Below, piece after piece: positions 45,101-54,338 of a stretch of 64,000 nucleotides of DNA. Source of the DNA: Symsagittifera roscoffensis. Its lineage: Eukaryota > Xenacoelomorpha > Acoela > Convolutidae. The notes beneath the pieces were generated by a model. The model was not told the DNA's origin and did no database searches. It saw only the letters and a program-made list of their open reading frames with translations. Each line of letters starts with the position of its first letter. Position 1 is the first letter of the stretch. The stretch is from the NCBI RefSeq assembly GCF_963678635.1, contig NC_087070.1, forward strand, positions 22,617,419-22,681,418, in the 5' to 3' direction. The translations under genes and the position numbers were made by a program.

Positions 45101-46018
45101 ACGAACGTGGAAAAGACGCAAAAAAAACGTGAACGATTTCTACTTTCAAAATTGGAATTTAATTTCAAATTTCCTGCGGAACAAAAATTTTACCTGTTGA
45201 TCAAATTTTCTCAAGTTGGGTCAATCTTATCAAAAAAGCGCCAGTCATAAATCGTCCTAGAAATTCAAAGAGCTTGAAGGGCATCTATTTTTTCTGTGAA
45301 ATTCGAAAAACTATATACATCTACTAAAACGAGAGTTTCTATGAACGTAGATTTTTTTTACGATGACCGTTTGCAAAATGCGAAACTTACAAGAAACATG
45401 CAAGATTTGTGCTAGATTTACATTCACTTAACCCCATAGAAATTTTACTGATGATTTATAATTGATACATTTCCCGCAAGTATCTGAAATTGCAAATATA
45501 TTCTTTTTTGTCAACCATCTCTTGTACTAGTTGTAATTAGCAACTCTAGATTCTTGAATTAGTTATTGATTTCTCATTAGTTACACAATTAACTTTTTCA
45601 AATATTAGGTTTAATCTGAGTGTTTGGAAAACTTTTTCAAAAATTGTGTACATACTTTGAGAACAGTATTTTCCCCTTTTTTCCTTCCTTCAGAGAAAGA
45701 TGATCCAAAAAACTTCCTGTGAGGTTTTACTAAGTATCTGAACTTTTCAAAAAAAGCCAATTTAAATTAATTTTGTTTTTGTGTTACATTTATTTTGCTA
45801 TTGGAATGCAAAACTTGCAAGAATCTTGTCAGAGTAGATCTTGAAAAAAAAGGAAAAGGTTTTTCTTGTAAGATTTCTTGCAAGATATCTGGCAACATTT
45901 GCATTCTGAGGTTACTGGGGATGACATTGAATGCAAATTTGATGACGCACAATTTACATAAATTGTGATTTTAACATTTTTATTGACATATTTATTTTTG
46001 ATTTCAGCTGTTGTTTGA
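30136..46018 (+). CDS. Six-exon multi-pass membrane protein, family not recognised
   Basis: Exons 30136-30239, 34064-34137, 38727-38926, 42664-42810, 43550-43658 and 46008-46018 join with GT-AG borders and perfectly matching phases into 214 codons plus TGA. The start has good context (tcaaaATGG). The product has a short acidic/basic N-terminus, hydrophobic segments at about 23-40, 64-86, 116-142 and 150-165, and an amphipathic or hydrophobic C-terminus 186-214. A Ser/Gly/Asn-rich polar loop lies at 97-115. Landmarks are LYRWNRLITLS (39-49), HDYITFILPGF (70-80) and HAGETLSSYLQST (187-199). There is no signal peptide. I do not recognise the family. Exon 5 could be read through its donor as an alternative C-terminus (about 42 more codons), but the 46008 exon has the better splice context. 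The 3' end converges on the TXNDC12-like gene. Confidence 0.75.
30423..30925. mobile_element. MITE-like element with GATCAATTGAGCAATCT termini
   Basis: Left end gatcaattgagcaatctact (from 30423) and right end, read in complement from 30925, match for about 26 bases with two differences, ending in a C/G-rich cccc. It lies inside intron 1 of the membrane-protein gene. Near both ends, tagctcaat(a/t)ggt resembles a tRNA A box, probably by chance. Confidence 0.6.
31370..32219 (+). pseudogene. BEL/Pao pol remnant (integrase core and C-terminal domain)
   Basis: Successive frames give RAVHLEM with SDNATNF (integrase core with its Asp), FGGVWERLIRSVK (core with catalytic Glu region), LTPNHFLFGR, AQQLSDR and then EDLAPRGLWPLGRI (DUF5641-type domain), ending at TAA 32217-32219. 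This is the order of BEL/Pao pol. At least three frame changes (near 31600-31680, 31840 and 31930-32030) break it, so it is dead. It sits in intron 1 of the membrane-protein gene, same strand. Confidence 0.85.
32220..34063. other. Rest of intron 1 of the membrane-protein gene
   Basis: Up to about 32800 the sequence may still be the 3' tail of the BEL/Pao element (C/A-rich, no ORF). Beyond, I see only AT-rich non-coding DNA up to the ttgcag acceptor at 34063. Confidence 0.4.
34700..35098 (+). repeat. Dispersed repeat related to the 17-bp minisatellite locus, plus MITE end
   Basis: Contains gcgctc...acgtg and agcaagcgtattctt blocks and degenerate cttgttacgaattttcgc units matching the locus at 49160-49690. 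At 35040-35098 it ends in the right arm of the CACTAGTGGACAAA MITE family. Confidence 0.55.
35800..37690 (-). repeat. GC-richer, pyrimidine-skewed island (possible retroelement remnant, minus strand)
   Basis: This stretch inside intron 2 is visibly richer in C and T on the plus strand than its AT-rich surroundings and ends in a G14 run (37672-37685). Its minus strand is purine-rich, as in many LTR elements. A minus-strand TGACACCTACCACATACCGG near 36455 could be an LTR start followed by a TATA-like ttatttaagagg. Small plus-strand ORFs (36473-36754, 37068-37445) have no recognisable domain. Class unproven. Confidence 0.35.
39240..39800 (+). repeat. Palindromic GCGGAATCCGC repeat (copy 2)
   Basis: Diverged second copy of the repeat at 21280-21810, same orientation, with shared blocks ctgtattgctcaaaatt, acgttacaggtatttgtaag and several gcggaatccgc variants. 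It lies in intron 3 of the membrane-protein gene. Confidence 0.75.
41147..41560 (+). mobile_element. G-tract repeat family (copy 1)
   Basis: Contains a G16 run (41186-41201), then ccgacccagagg, gcgcc(t/a)ttggcgcca, tttcccaaaaag and gagctcagaaaatcaatttgg, matching the block order at 41942-42329. An apparently long ORF across it is an artefact. Confidence 0.6.
41942..42329 (+). mobile_element. G-tract MITE nested in an R2 copy
   Basis: Termini tggtgcggat(t)tagg and the complement (cctagatccgcacct) form short inverted repeats. A C18 run lies at 42279-42296. It interrupts an R2 repeat whose halves flank it (…ttacggatatcc and cagcggaatgaaaa…), so the boundaries and mobility are supported by the interrupted sequence. 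A short duplication such as atcc is possible at the ends. Confidence 0.7.
43940..44600 (+). repeat. Direct duplication of about 300 bp
   Basis: 43940-44240 and 44336-44600 share ordered blocks: aaatcaaagcttta, ttctgacaaatt, cagctatttttcgaaa and ttggct(t/g). It lies in the last intron of the membrane-protein gene. Confidence 0.6.
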
Positions 46019-46079
46019 CCAATTTAATGTCTTCAGAAAAACTGTATTTAGAACATAGAACATGAGCGGTAGTTTTATC

Positions 46080-46100
46080 CCAAAAGATACAATTTATTTT
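46080..46100 (-). terminator. Probable poly-A signal of the TXNDC12-like gene
   Basis: AATAAA on the minus strand (tttatt on plus near 46093), about 45-50 bases downstream of the TAA. Cleavage would fall within the 3' UTR of the opposing membrane-protein gene. Confidence 0.5.
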
Positions 46101-46141
46101 TCACGGTAGGTATGAATTAAATATTATTCAAATTGATTAAC

Positions 46142-49100
46142 TTATAACTCAGTTTTGCTCTTCGCGTCCCAAAAAGTGACTGCCTTGTTCATGCCCTCAA
46201 CTATTTCATCCACTCCTGGGTAGAAGAACTTGTGCTTGGTCTGTCTCCGCGGGTTCATCACATTAGGGTTTATCTGAAATGAAGTAAGCTTAAAATATTT
46301 TGGAAAAAATCATCAACGCAAATGAGCTTGAGCAAAGACTTTTTAAGTTTTAGGTGTATTCACTGAATTATATAATCTAGAATCTATTATTAAATATTCT
46401 CGTTCGCTTACCTGCAAAAATACAGCCCTGACTCTTCATTGGTAGTGTTTTATGACAAGTTTTCGACCAACCTTATTTTTTTCACTGAAGGTGCCTTTAG
46501 AGCCAATATATTGATTTTGAGGGGTCATTTAGGGAGAGGGGGGACACGCGTCAAAAAACGCAATTATTTGGTCAAAATTTTCCAAAAAAGCCAAAAAACG
46601 ACATTGACTTTTTTCAAAACTTTCCCGGCAGCGAGGAAAATTGTGGTGCAATGGAGTCTTTATTTTGTTTTCAAGAGAGTTCAAAAAATCAATTATTTAG
46701 ACTTCTCATTTCTTGACCAGTCATTCCAATTTCATCTGATGTTTCTCTAAGTTGTTATTGACTACCAGATGGAAAATTGTTCTCATGAAATTGTTCTCTG
46801 ATGTCAATCATTGTAAATTGTCTGTTTATTGCTACAAAATGGTACGTGAATTTTTTTTTCCACATCCGTATATTGATTCGCACGCTCGGTAAACTCATTA
46901 TACCTTTCCGCTCTTGTCTGTGAAGAGAATGCGTGGCACATATCCCCCGTCTGGTTTGAACTGAGGCTCCTCCGGCTCCTCTTTGTTCTCCAAGTTCACC
47001 ATGTGGAAATGTTTACTCAATTTCTGGATCTTCTTAGAAGCAGCAACCTACCAGAGCATATTTGAGTTTATTAGGGTACAAAAGTTAAACTTAATTAGTT
47101 AATTGCGTCAGAACATATGTAGCTAGTTACATAGGTTATCTTAAAAAAATTTTAAAACTTTTCTTCGAGAAAAAACCGAGTTCATACTTGAACAGTAGCA
47201 GAAACAGTGTGAAAAATTTGCACCTTGCACCGAAAAAACAAATTTTTGCAACGATTTTTGAAAAAAAAACGCGATATTTATGCTGGGTCGGTTTTTTTAC
47301 GAGAATTTTTTTTATATGCCGTTTTTGGCTGAGATTCTGGAAAGTCCAAAAAAAACTAAATTATGGTTTCGAAAATAAACACTAATTTCACCTGCGAACA
47401 CTAATAATTTTTGTTGCCATTTTGGGATAAGTATGGTGCGCAAAACATCCACTATGGCCCGTAAAAATTGCTATCGGTTACTTTGTCAAGTAATTTCTAG
47501 TTTTGCAATCAGTGCGAAACTTCGTTTCGGCCTCTTTTAGTAAATTTTTAAGAGTTGATGAACGTGGTTCAGACTTATATATAGTTGCTGATGAGTTTTT
47601 TTTTTTTTTTTTTTTCGTTTTTCTTTCAGAAAAAGCCTTAAATTTTTGCAAGGCCCAATTCTACCCGATTTGACTTACAATTTGTTTTTAAGGTCAGTTC
47701 ATTTGCTTTTTTAAAAAGAAAGGCAAGCTCCAGTATCAAACAGCAATCACAAAAAAATCGTGATCAACTTCCAGTTTCGAAATTGGAGTTTAACTTTCAT
47801 ATCTCCCAGCGGAGTAAAAAATTTACATATTGATCATGTTTCTCAAATTGATATATACTTTTTTGATAATGGCAATCAAAATTGTTTTAAAAGTTCAGAG
47901 CTTGAATGGAATCTATTTTTTTTTTGTTTAAATTCAAAAATTGATTTTTTTTTTCAAAAAATAGGTATTTTTTCTATTCACTTGCGTTCATTGGCTCTTT
48001 TCCAGCTCTCTGTTGGCTATATCCTAAAGGCGCAGGTACTTCAATTCCAAATATTTGGATTTTTGCAACTAATACATTTTTGTGAGTAAAAACTTTCAGT
48101 TTTTTTTTGTTTTTCGATTTGTCGATTCATCTGCAAGTTGTTTTCGTAATTCCTTTTTTATCACAAGTAGTAATTCCTTTTTTATTTTCAACGGCGTAAT
48201 TTTAGAGGAAACGCTTGAGAAAATACTTGCTTTCTTTAGTTCATTATTTTTTTTAAACAAGTAATTCAACCCTACAACTTCGTTGCTCCATGCTTCGTTT
48301 AGTCTGCTTCATCCTTTGTCGTTGGTGTCTCGGTTTGGGACTAAGTTCCAAAAATTGTTCATTTGGCCTTCTTTGGATTATGGAGATATTACGCTAGCAA
48401 TACTATGTACACCGGACAAAACGCTTGCTAGTAATATAGGGTTCTTTCTACTTTCTATCTTAGAAAGTAAATCTAAAGTTCTCTGAGAAATATTTTAATT
48501 AAAAAGAAGTTAGTATGAATTTACTGCAAGTTGCCTTTTGACTCGATATTGATTTTAAGGAGGTTAGAGATATTTTTACTGAGAATGGATAGTATTTCAT
48601 AGAGGACGGTTGGGGTGGTTGAAAAGAGTAGTGTTGGTATTTTGTGAGAATTTGTTGGAACGATTCTCAGTAGTTTTTAGCTTCTATTTATACTCAAATT
48701 GGAAATCTCCCAATTTGTCGTATCAAATGAGAAGTTACTTTTTAACTTCGTATTCTCTCGTGAATGTTATTCATGCATTCGAATTTTAGGAGAAGAATCT
48801 TTCGTATGCTCGTATTCTACGAGGAAAATTGTTTTATTTGTATTGAAGGAGAATAGTTGTTTTAATTCCCAATGCTTAAAACGTTATACGAGTTATTCCA
48901 ATTGCATTTCCCTTCCTTTTGCAAAGGGATAAAAAATGGCGGCGGCGTCACGCTTTGTGAGCACAATAAAATTATTCATGTTTCTATTTCAATCTGAAAT
49001 CAGAACAGAGGTTGATACCAATATTTCGCAGTCGTTTTTGATTTTGATCAAGTGTTTGTACTCCGGTTGGATGTTTTTTGGTTAATTCTGCTTTATGTCA

Positions 49101-52100
49101 CGTCCTGTCATTTTGTCTCAATTTTAGTATCTATTTCACTCGCTCTATCTCACTTGGAAGGTTAGGGCGACAATTCGTAATAGGCGACAATTCGTAACCG
49201 GCGACAATTCGTAACTAGGGATAATTCATAACAATACATTGGCACGTAGAATACGCTTGCTCCGCTGCGCTTACATCCGGCACGAGAGGAATACTGCGCG
49301 TGAATCAGTGTTCCCCGTTTACCTACTGTTACGAAATGTCGCTTGTTACGAACTGTCGCCTGTTACAAATTGTCGCCTGTTACGAATTGTCGCCTGTTAC
49401 GAATTGTCGCCTGTTACGAATTGTCGAATGTTTCGAATTGTCGAATGTTTCAAATTGTCGCCTGTAACGAATAGTCGCCTGTTACGAATTTACGCTTGTT
49501 ACGAATTGTCGCCTGTTACGAACTGTCGCCTGTTACGAATTGTCGCCTGTTACGAATTGTCGCCTGTTACGAATTGTCGCCTGTTACGAACTGCCACCTG
49601 TTACGAATTATCGCCTGTTACGAATTGCCGCCTCACGACTTGGAACAGTTCACCTATTGGTCCAATGAATTCAACGTATATGCTGTAGGTCTTGTTTCCA
49701 GCAAAGTTCATTTCTACATTTCACTCTCAGTGTCTTGAGTCATGTAATACAGGCATCAGACTAGTATTTGCCACAATAAACTGACATTGATCCCATTTTC
49801 GAAGAAAATAGTGAAGAATATATCTGCCTGGAGTGTTTTTTTTTAGTTCAAACATTTTTTAGATATTGCGAGTATGCTTGCACTAGACTAAAATTCAAGT
49901 ATGCTTGCGAGCGAGTATGCTTGCACTAGATTAAAATGCAGAATTTAACCCCATCTAAAATGCTGTGAAACTTTAACCCCCGTCTAATTTAGCCCCCTCC
50001 CAACCCCACGTTTACTGAAACTACTGAATGTGAACGGGTGTTAAAAAATCTTGAATAGGGGTGCAAAAAAATTTGGGGGGGGGGGGGGGGATGAAAAAAC
50101 TGGACTGGGGGCTGCGGAAGGGTTGGGTTGACACAGCAGGTGGAATTCGATGGTAAAAAAACTTGGAGGGGGGTACTGGGGTTGTTAAACTTTAGCAAAC
50201 ATGGGGATGTTTGCTAAAACAAATTCGAAATCTAACTTTTTTGCTTGTTATAATTGTAAAAGACATGGCTGAATTTCTGGAGAAAAATTGCAAAATTTCT
50301 GTAAACATAGTCACATTGAATTTAGTTGAAGAAACAAAGGGCTTTTTATTGGATTACTTCGGATTTTCTTCCAAAAGAATCAAATATAACGGATTTTATT
50401 GACAAAACATTCAATTTCCCTGCCAAAAATTTCTCGGTCTGAAATTTACAACTGTAATGGATTATGATGGGAAGTTTTTGCCTCAAAAACCCATTATTGT
50501 CAATCAAATTCCATGGGTGCTCGGGTTTGTATTTTTTCTCTGTTTTTGTTTCGTAATTAGCTGTGATTTGCTGTTTCTGTTGCTTTGATATTAACTCCTA
50601 TGCTGTGGCGTGCGCAGAAATTATTCTAAGGGGGGGGGGCGGTTTTTCAAAACAAAATGAACATTCTCATGACCTTTTTTAAATCGACCAATTTGATTTT
50701 CAGAGCACTCCTAAATTACTATGAGGACCCTGTTTTGTCTGCGCCGCACGCAAATTTTTCAAAAAACAGGCAAAAAAGGCGTTTTTGGGCACTTTTTGAA
50801 AATGTTTGACCAAAAAATTGCGTTTTTTCGGCGCCGCGCATTCCCATCTCAAATTTACTTTTATTGTCGCCGAAGTAGCCTTTAGAAAATTTTTGAGGTC
50901 GGTTAGCCAAAAAAGGATGTCGTAAAGTTATACCAAAGGGAGACCCTTTGGAAAAATTTGGCAACCAGAATTGAGGGGGGGAGGCGGTCGCCCCCCCCCC
51001 CCCCCCTCAGCACGCTACTGCTCCTATGATAAAAACCTTTTTGATCCATAAATTGCTGGATCAACCCATTTATCTTGATATTGTTTCGGTGCTTTAATAA
51101 AAACTCTTATAAGAACAATTTTTTGATAAAATCTTGCAAGATGAGCCAAAAATGAAATATTGTCTAATATCCGTTATTTGATTTGAGTTTTTTATTTTTT
51201 GAAACGTAACTTTTTTTCTGAGAGGTCTTGTTGGTTTTTCTACTACAAATTCATATAGCAAGTTTAACTCTCCAACTCAGAGCTCTAGTTTAAAGTTTAC
51301 GCAATTATAGAAAAGGAACCAACTAAAATGTGGTAAAATAATTGTCTTCTCAGTGTTTTTGATTAAAAAAGTTGTGGTTTTTTAGTAGAAAACTTATTGA
51401 TACCTTATTAAAAAAAGCTTTCCTGGAATGCAGGATCAAGTCTGTTGCAATTATTCGATTGTTTTTGGATTGTATTTAATAAATGTTCAGGTTTTCAATG
51501 GTTGTTCGTAGATTTAAATCTAAAAGTAGATTTAAATTGATTTAAATTTGATTTGGATCAATTTTTGTAGTTGGAATTTAAGATCAATTCAAATCAATTT
51601 TAATCTAAATCAATCTTTATCTTTTTTATTTCATCTACGTCCTTTTTTCATACCAAAAATCGATCTCAACGTAATCAACTTACTTTTTTCATACTAAAAT
51701 TCATCATAATCTATTTTTGTCAGTGCCCGGGGGGAATTAAAATACGAAAAAAATCAAGCCAGATTAGTTGAACTCCTTAAACATTATAGTAACAATATGA
51801 GGGCCCCTCATTCAATTTCGATTTTTAGCTTCTTTGTTTTTTAATTTAACCCTTTCATCTAATTTTTTTTGATCTGATCAAAGCTTCTACCGCTACTAAT
51901 TGTTGCGTGCTACGAGTTGTCGCGTGATGCGAATAGTTGCTTTTTATAAATGCTACGAATAGTCGCTTTCACCGAATTGTCGCTTGCGGCGAAATTTCGC
52001 CATGCTCCATAAATTTACACATCAAATTACACATCTTCTTAAATTTGAGCTCAGGACATTAATACCGTTCGGTTGATATAAAAAAAAACAATTAAAAAGG

Positions 52101-54338
52101 GTTAGTTATAAGTCGGAACTCGTCAGGAGAAAACAAACACCCCGATCACAAATATTCCATCAATTTGTTCCAAAGTCGGAACAAAAATAATGTTTTATGT
52201 CTCCTTTGCTTCCTTGTTCCAAATTAATTTAGTCTAATTAATTTAGTCCACGTCGCCTCTTACCCGCACCAGAATTCCATGGATAATAATCGATTATATT
52301 GAACTTTCGTGGTCTGTCTCAATAAATTTCCATAATATTCGATTATAATTGATTAAAAATGGATTATAATAAAACTATTTTTCTATTCAATAAAATCCGA
52401 TTATAATCGATTATAATCGATTATTTTTGAAAGAAAATGAAATTTATTTTTGAAAGAAAATGAAACCCTTTATCGAGGCAAAATAATCTGTTTTTATTCG
52501 ATTATACTCGATTATAATGGATTTTTTCGAGGGGTTATTTATAAAAAATTTTAAATTTTGTTCAAAATTATTTCATTTCCTATTTAGTGCAGTTGCTACG
52601 TATTACGTTTCATAAAATGTTTAACTTCAGAACAAAATTTATTTTTTTTACTCTACTTTTTTAAATCATCGCAGTTTGTCTAACACTTCATTCACTGTTT
52701 TTCGCCCCCACCCTCCAGTTTACTGCCTCCCACCCCCCCAGTTTACCGTCCCCCCCCCCAGTTAAGCCCCCAGTTTACTAAGCTTCCCCCACCCCGCTTA
52801 CTCCCCCTCCCACCATTTACCCTCCCCCAGTTTACCAGTTCCCCCCCCCCCGGATTTATTGATTTATTTACCCACCCTGGTTTATTTACCCAACCCCCCC
52901 CCCCAGCTTCTCCCCCCCCCCCCCCTCAGTTTACCCTACCCCTTTAGCTGAGGGGGGGGAGCTTGAGGGGGCGAGGGGATGACGTTGAGACAAATGGGAG
53001 AAAATGGGCGAAAATTAAGATGAAGACATTTAACTTGTTATTCTGATTCGTCTTAAATGTCTTAAATTATTCTTTGCTTTAACTGCATGTTTTTAGGAAA
53101 ACTTAGTATTTTTACATTTTTAAACTTGCTTTTTTCTTCCAGGCATAGAAAGAACTAAAAATAGAATAGCCTAATTAACGAAATAAAATGGATTATAATG
53201 GATTTTTTTGGCAAAATAATCGATTATATTGAAGAAAAAAATGGATTATAATGGATCAAAATGGATTTTTATTCTTCAAAAAAATCGATTTTAATGACCA
53301 CATAATCGATTACGTGGTCTAAATTTGCCACAATAAGGGATTATAATGGATTATAATGGATTATAATGACAACATTTCAGACAACATTTTTCCAATATAA
53401 TGGAACTCCGGTGCGGGTATTAACCCCCGTGTTCGAATTCCAATTGCATTCTAATTTCCTTTTCATTACTATCATTTTAAGATGTTTTGTGACTAAACCT
53501 CCTGCTATCATTATATACTCATCATGTATAAAATCTCTAAAAATCCTTCCTTCACACATTGAAACGTTTTCGGTTGACTTATTGTCTTATCAAATTTTTT
53601 CTTTTCAAGAGTATAATGATAGATAACTGTTCTTTATTTAAAATATTAACTCAAGTATTTAGTCACAAACATCAATTTGTAACAATTACGGTTGTATCAA
53701 TCAGTCAATTTGCCGAATATCAAAATAAACGCATCGCATCCATGGTGCTCAAACTAATTTATTTTACAAATTAAAAGCCAAAAAAAATCCGAAATTAGCC
53801 CCGAGACGAGCAGTATTAATACTATGCCAGTCCAAAAAACGGTTCTCGATTCGTGGTTTTGTGTCCAATAGAAGAATTGGAATTATCGGAACTTTTCAGA
53901 ACTTTCCATCGTCAATTCGAGGAGAAAAACAAAACATTGGAAATGGAATCTTTCGGACCTGTATAAAAGTTTAAAATTTCGAAATTTTCATGGCTGTTTT
54001 CCAACTCCAAACTTGGACTATGCCGCCCAAAAAAACAAGACAATTATTTGGAATGTGCAGAAATTTCTACTCACTATAGGTTTCAGTCTCTTGCACGCAC
54101 CACACCACGTCTTGTGCACCAGAATCATGATTGGCTTCTCACTCGAATGCTTCTTAGCATAGTCCAGAGTGACCCAGTCTGTTTTGTCCCCAAATCCCCT
54201 GCCAGATACTCTGGCTTCTGTCGGAATTGAAGATTTGGCATATGTTTCTAGTGATAATTCGGATAGAGCTACCAAAATGGTTAATAAAACAGCTATGCTG
54301 GTCGGAACTAGAAAGCTAATTGAAATTTTTGATTTCAT
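46142..54338 (-). CDS. TXNDC12: Thioredoxin domain-containing protein 12-like ER oxidoreductase
   Basis: Three minus-strand exons, 54338-54075, 47047-46904 and 46273-46142, join in phase 0 at GT-AG borders into 179 codons, close to the ~172 residues usual for the family. Residues 1-34 are a signal peptide. [13 protein letters not shown] is followed by the active site W78-C79-G80-A81-C82-K83, the WCGAC(K) form typical of TXNDC12/ERp18. Exon 2 carries [11 protein letters not shown] and [11 protein letters not shown], the latter with the conserved cis-Pro before Arg. The C-terminus is KTEL, a variant of the ER-retention KDEL/EDEL signal. The protein should act in the ER lumen as a thiol-disulfide oxidase/isomerase. 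The first intron is 7 kb and full of repeats. The polyadenylation signal AATAAA (complement of tttatt near 46093) lies about 50 bp after the stop. Confidence 0.92.
46480..46720 (+). mobile_element. G-tract repeat family (partial copy)
   Basis: Matches the family blocks ggtcaaaattttccaaaaa, tttttcaaaactttcc and gttcaaaaaatcaatt. It lies in the 630-bp second intron of the TXNDC12-like gene. Confidence 0.55.
49160..49645 (+). repeat. 17-bp minisatellite with inverted leading units
   Basis: About 18 units of gtcgcctgttacgaatt run from 49320 to 49640. Three to four units in the opposite orientation (gcgacaattcgtaa) lie at 49166-49229, so the locus can fold. Because 17 is not a multiple of three and the unit has no stop in any of the three phases used, a 149-residue frame with a 17-residue period stays open; it is not evidence of a gene. 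Degenerate relatives occur at 34920-34995 and 51895-52010. Confidence 0.9.
50605..51020 (-). mobile_element. G-tract repeat family (inverted copy)
   Basis: Bounded by gtggcgtgcgcagaa...gggggggg on the left and cccccccc...cagcacgctactg on the right; interior blocks are the complement of those at 41942-42329 (for example ccaaaaaattgcg, gcgccgc). The gtggcgtgc/gcacgctac pair looks like terminal inverted repeats. Confidence 0.6.
51895..52010 (+). repeat. Degenerate 17-bp minisatellite units
   Basis: Runs such as gctacgaatagtcgctt and ccgaattgtcgcttgcgg resemble eroded units of the 49320-49640 array. Confidence 0.5.
52285..53370. repeat. ATTATAATCG-type simple repeats around a C-rich block
   Basis: 52285-52530 and 53170-53370 consist largely of gattataatc and ggattataat units. 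Between them, 52690-52940 is almost pure C with a few cagtttac words, followed by a G-rich patch (52950-52980). None is coding. Confidence 0.8.

Larger units (their letters stand above)
47048..54074. other. Seven-kilobase first intron of the TXNDC12-like gene
   Basis: I found no further exon with the right phase or composition, and the family's length is already complete. The intron carries an R2 copy, a 17-bp minisatellite, a G-tract MITE, R1 blocks, C-rich tracts and AT-rich tandem repeats, listed separately. Confidence 0.6.

Noticed and set aside
49239..49688. 149-residue plus-strand ORF with 17-residue periodicity
   Set aside because: Arises from a stop-free 17-bp minisatellite read through all three phases; no start context or composition of a gene.
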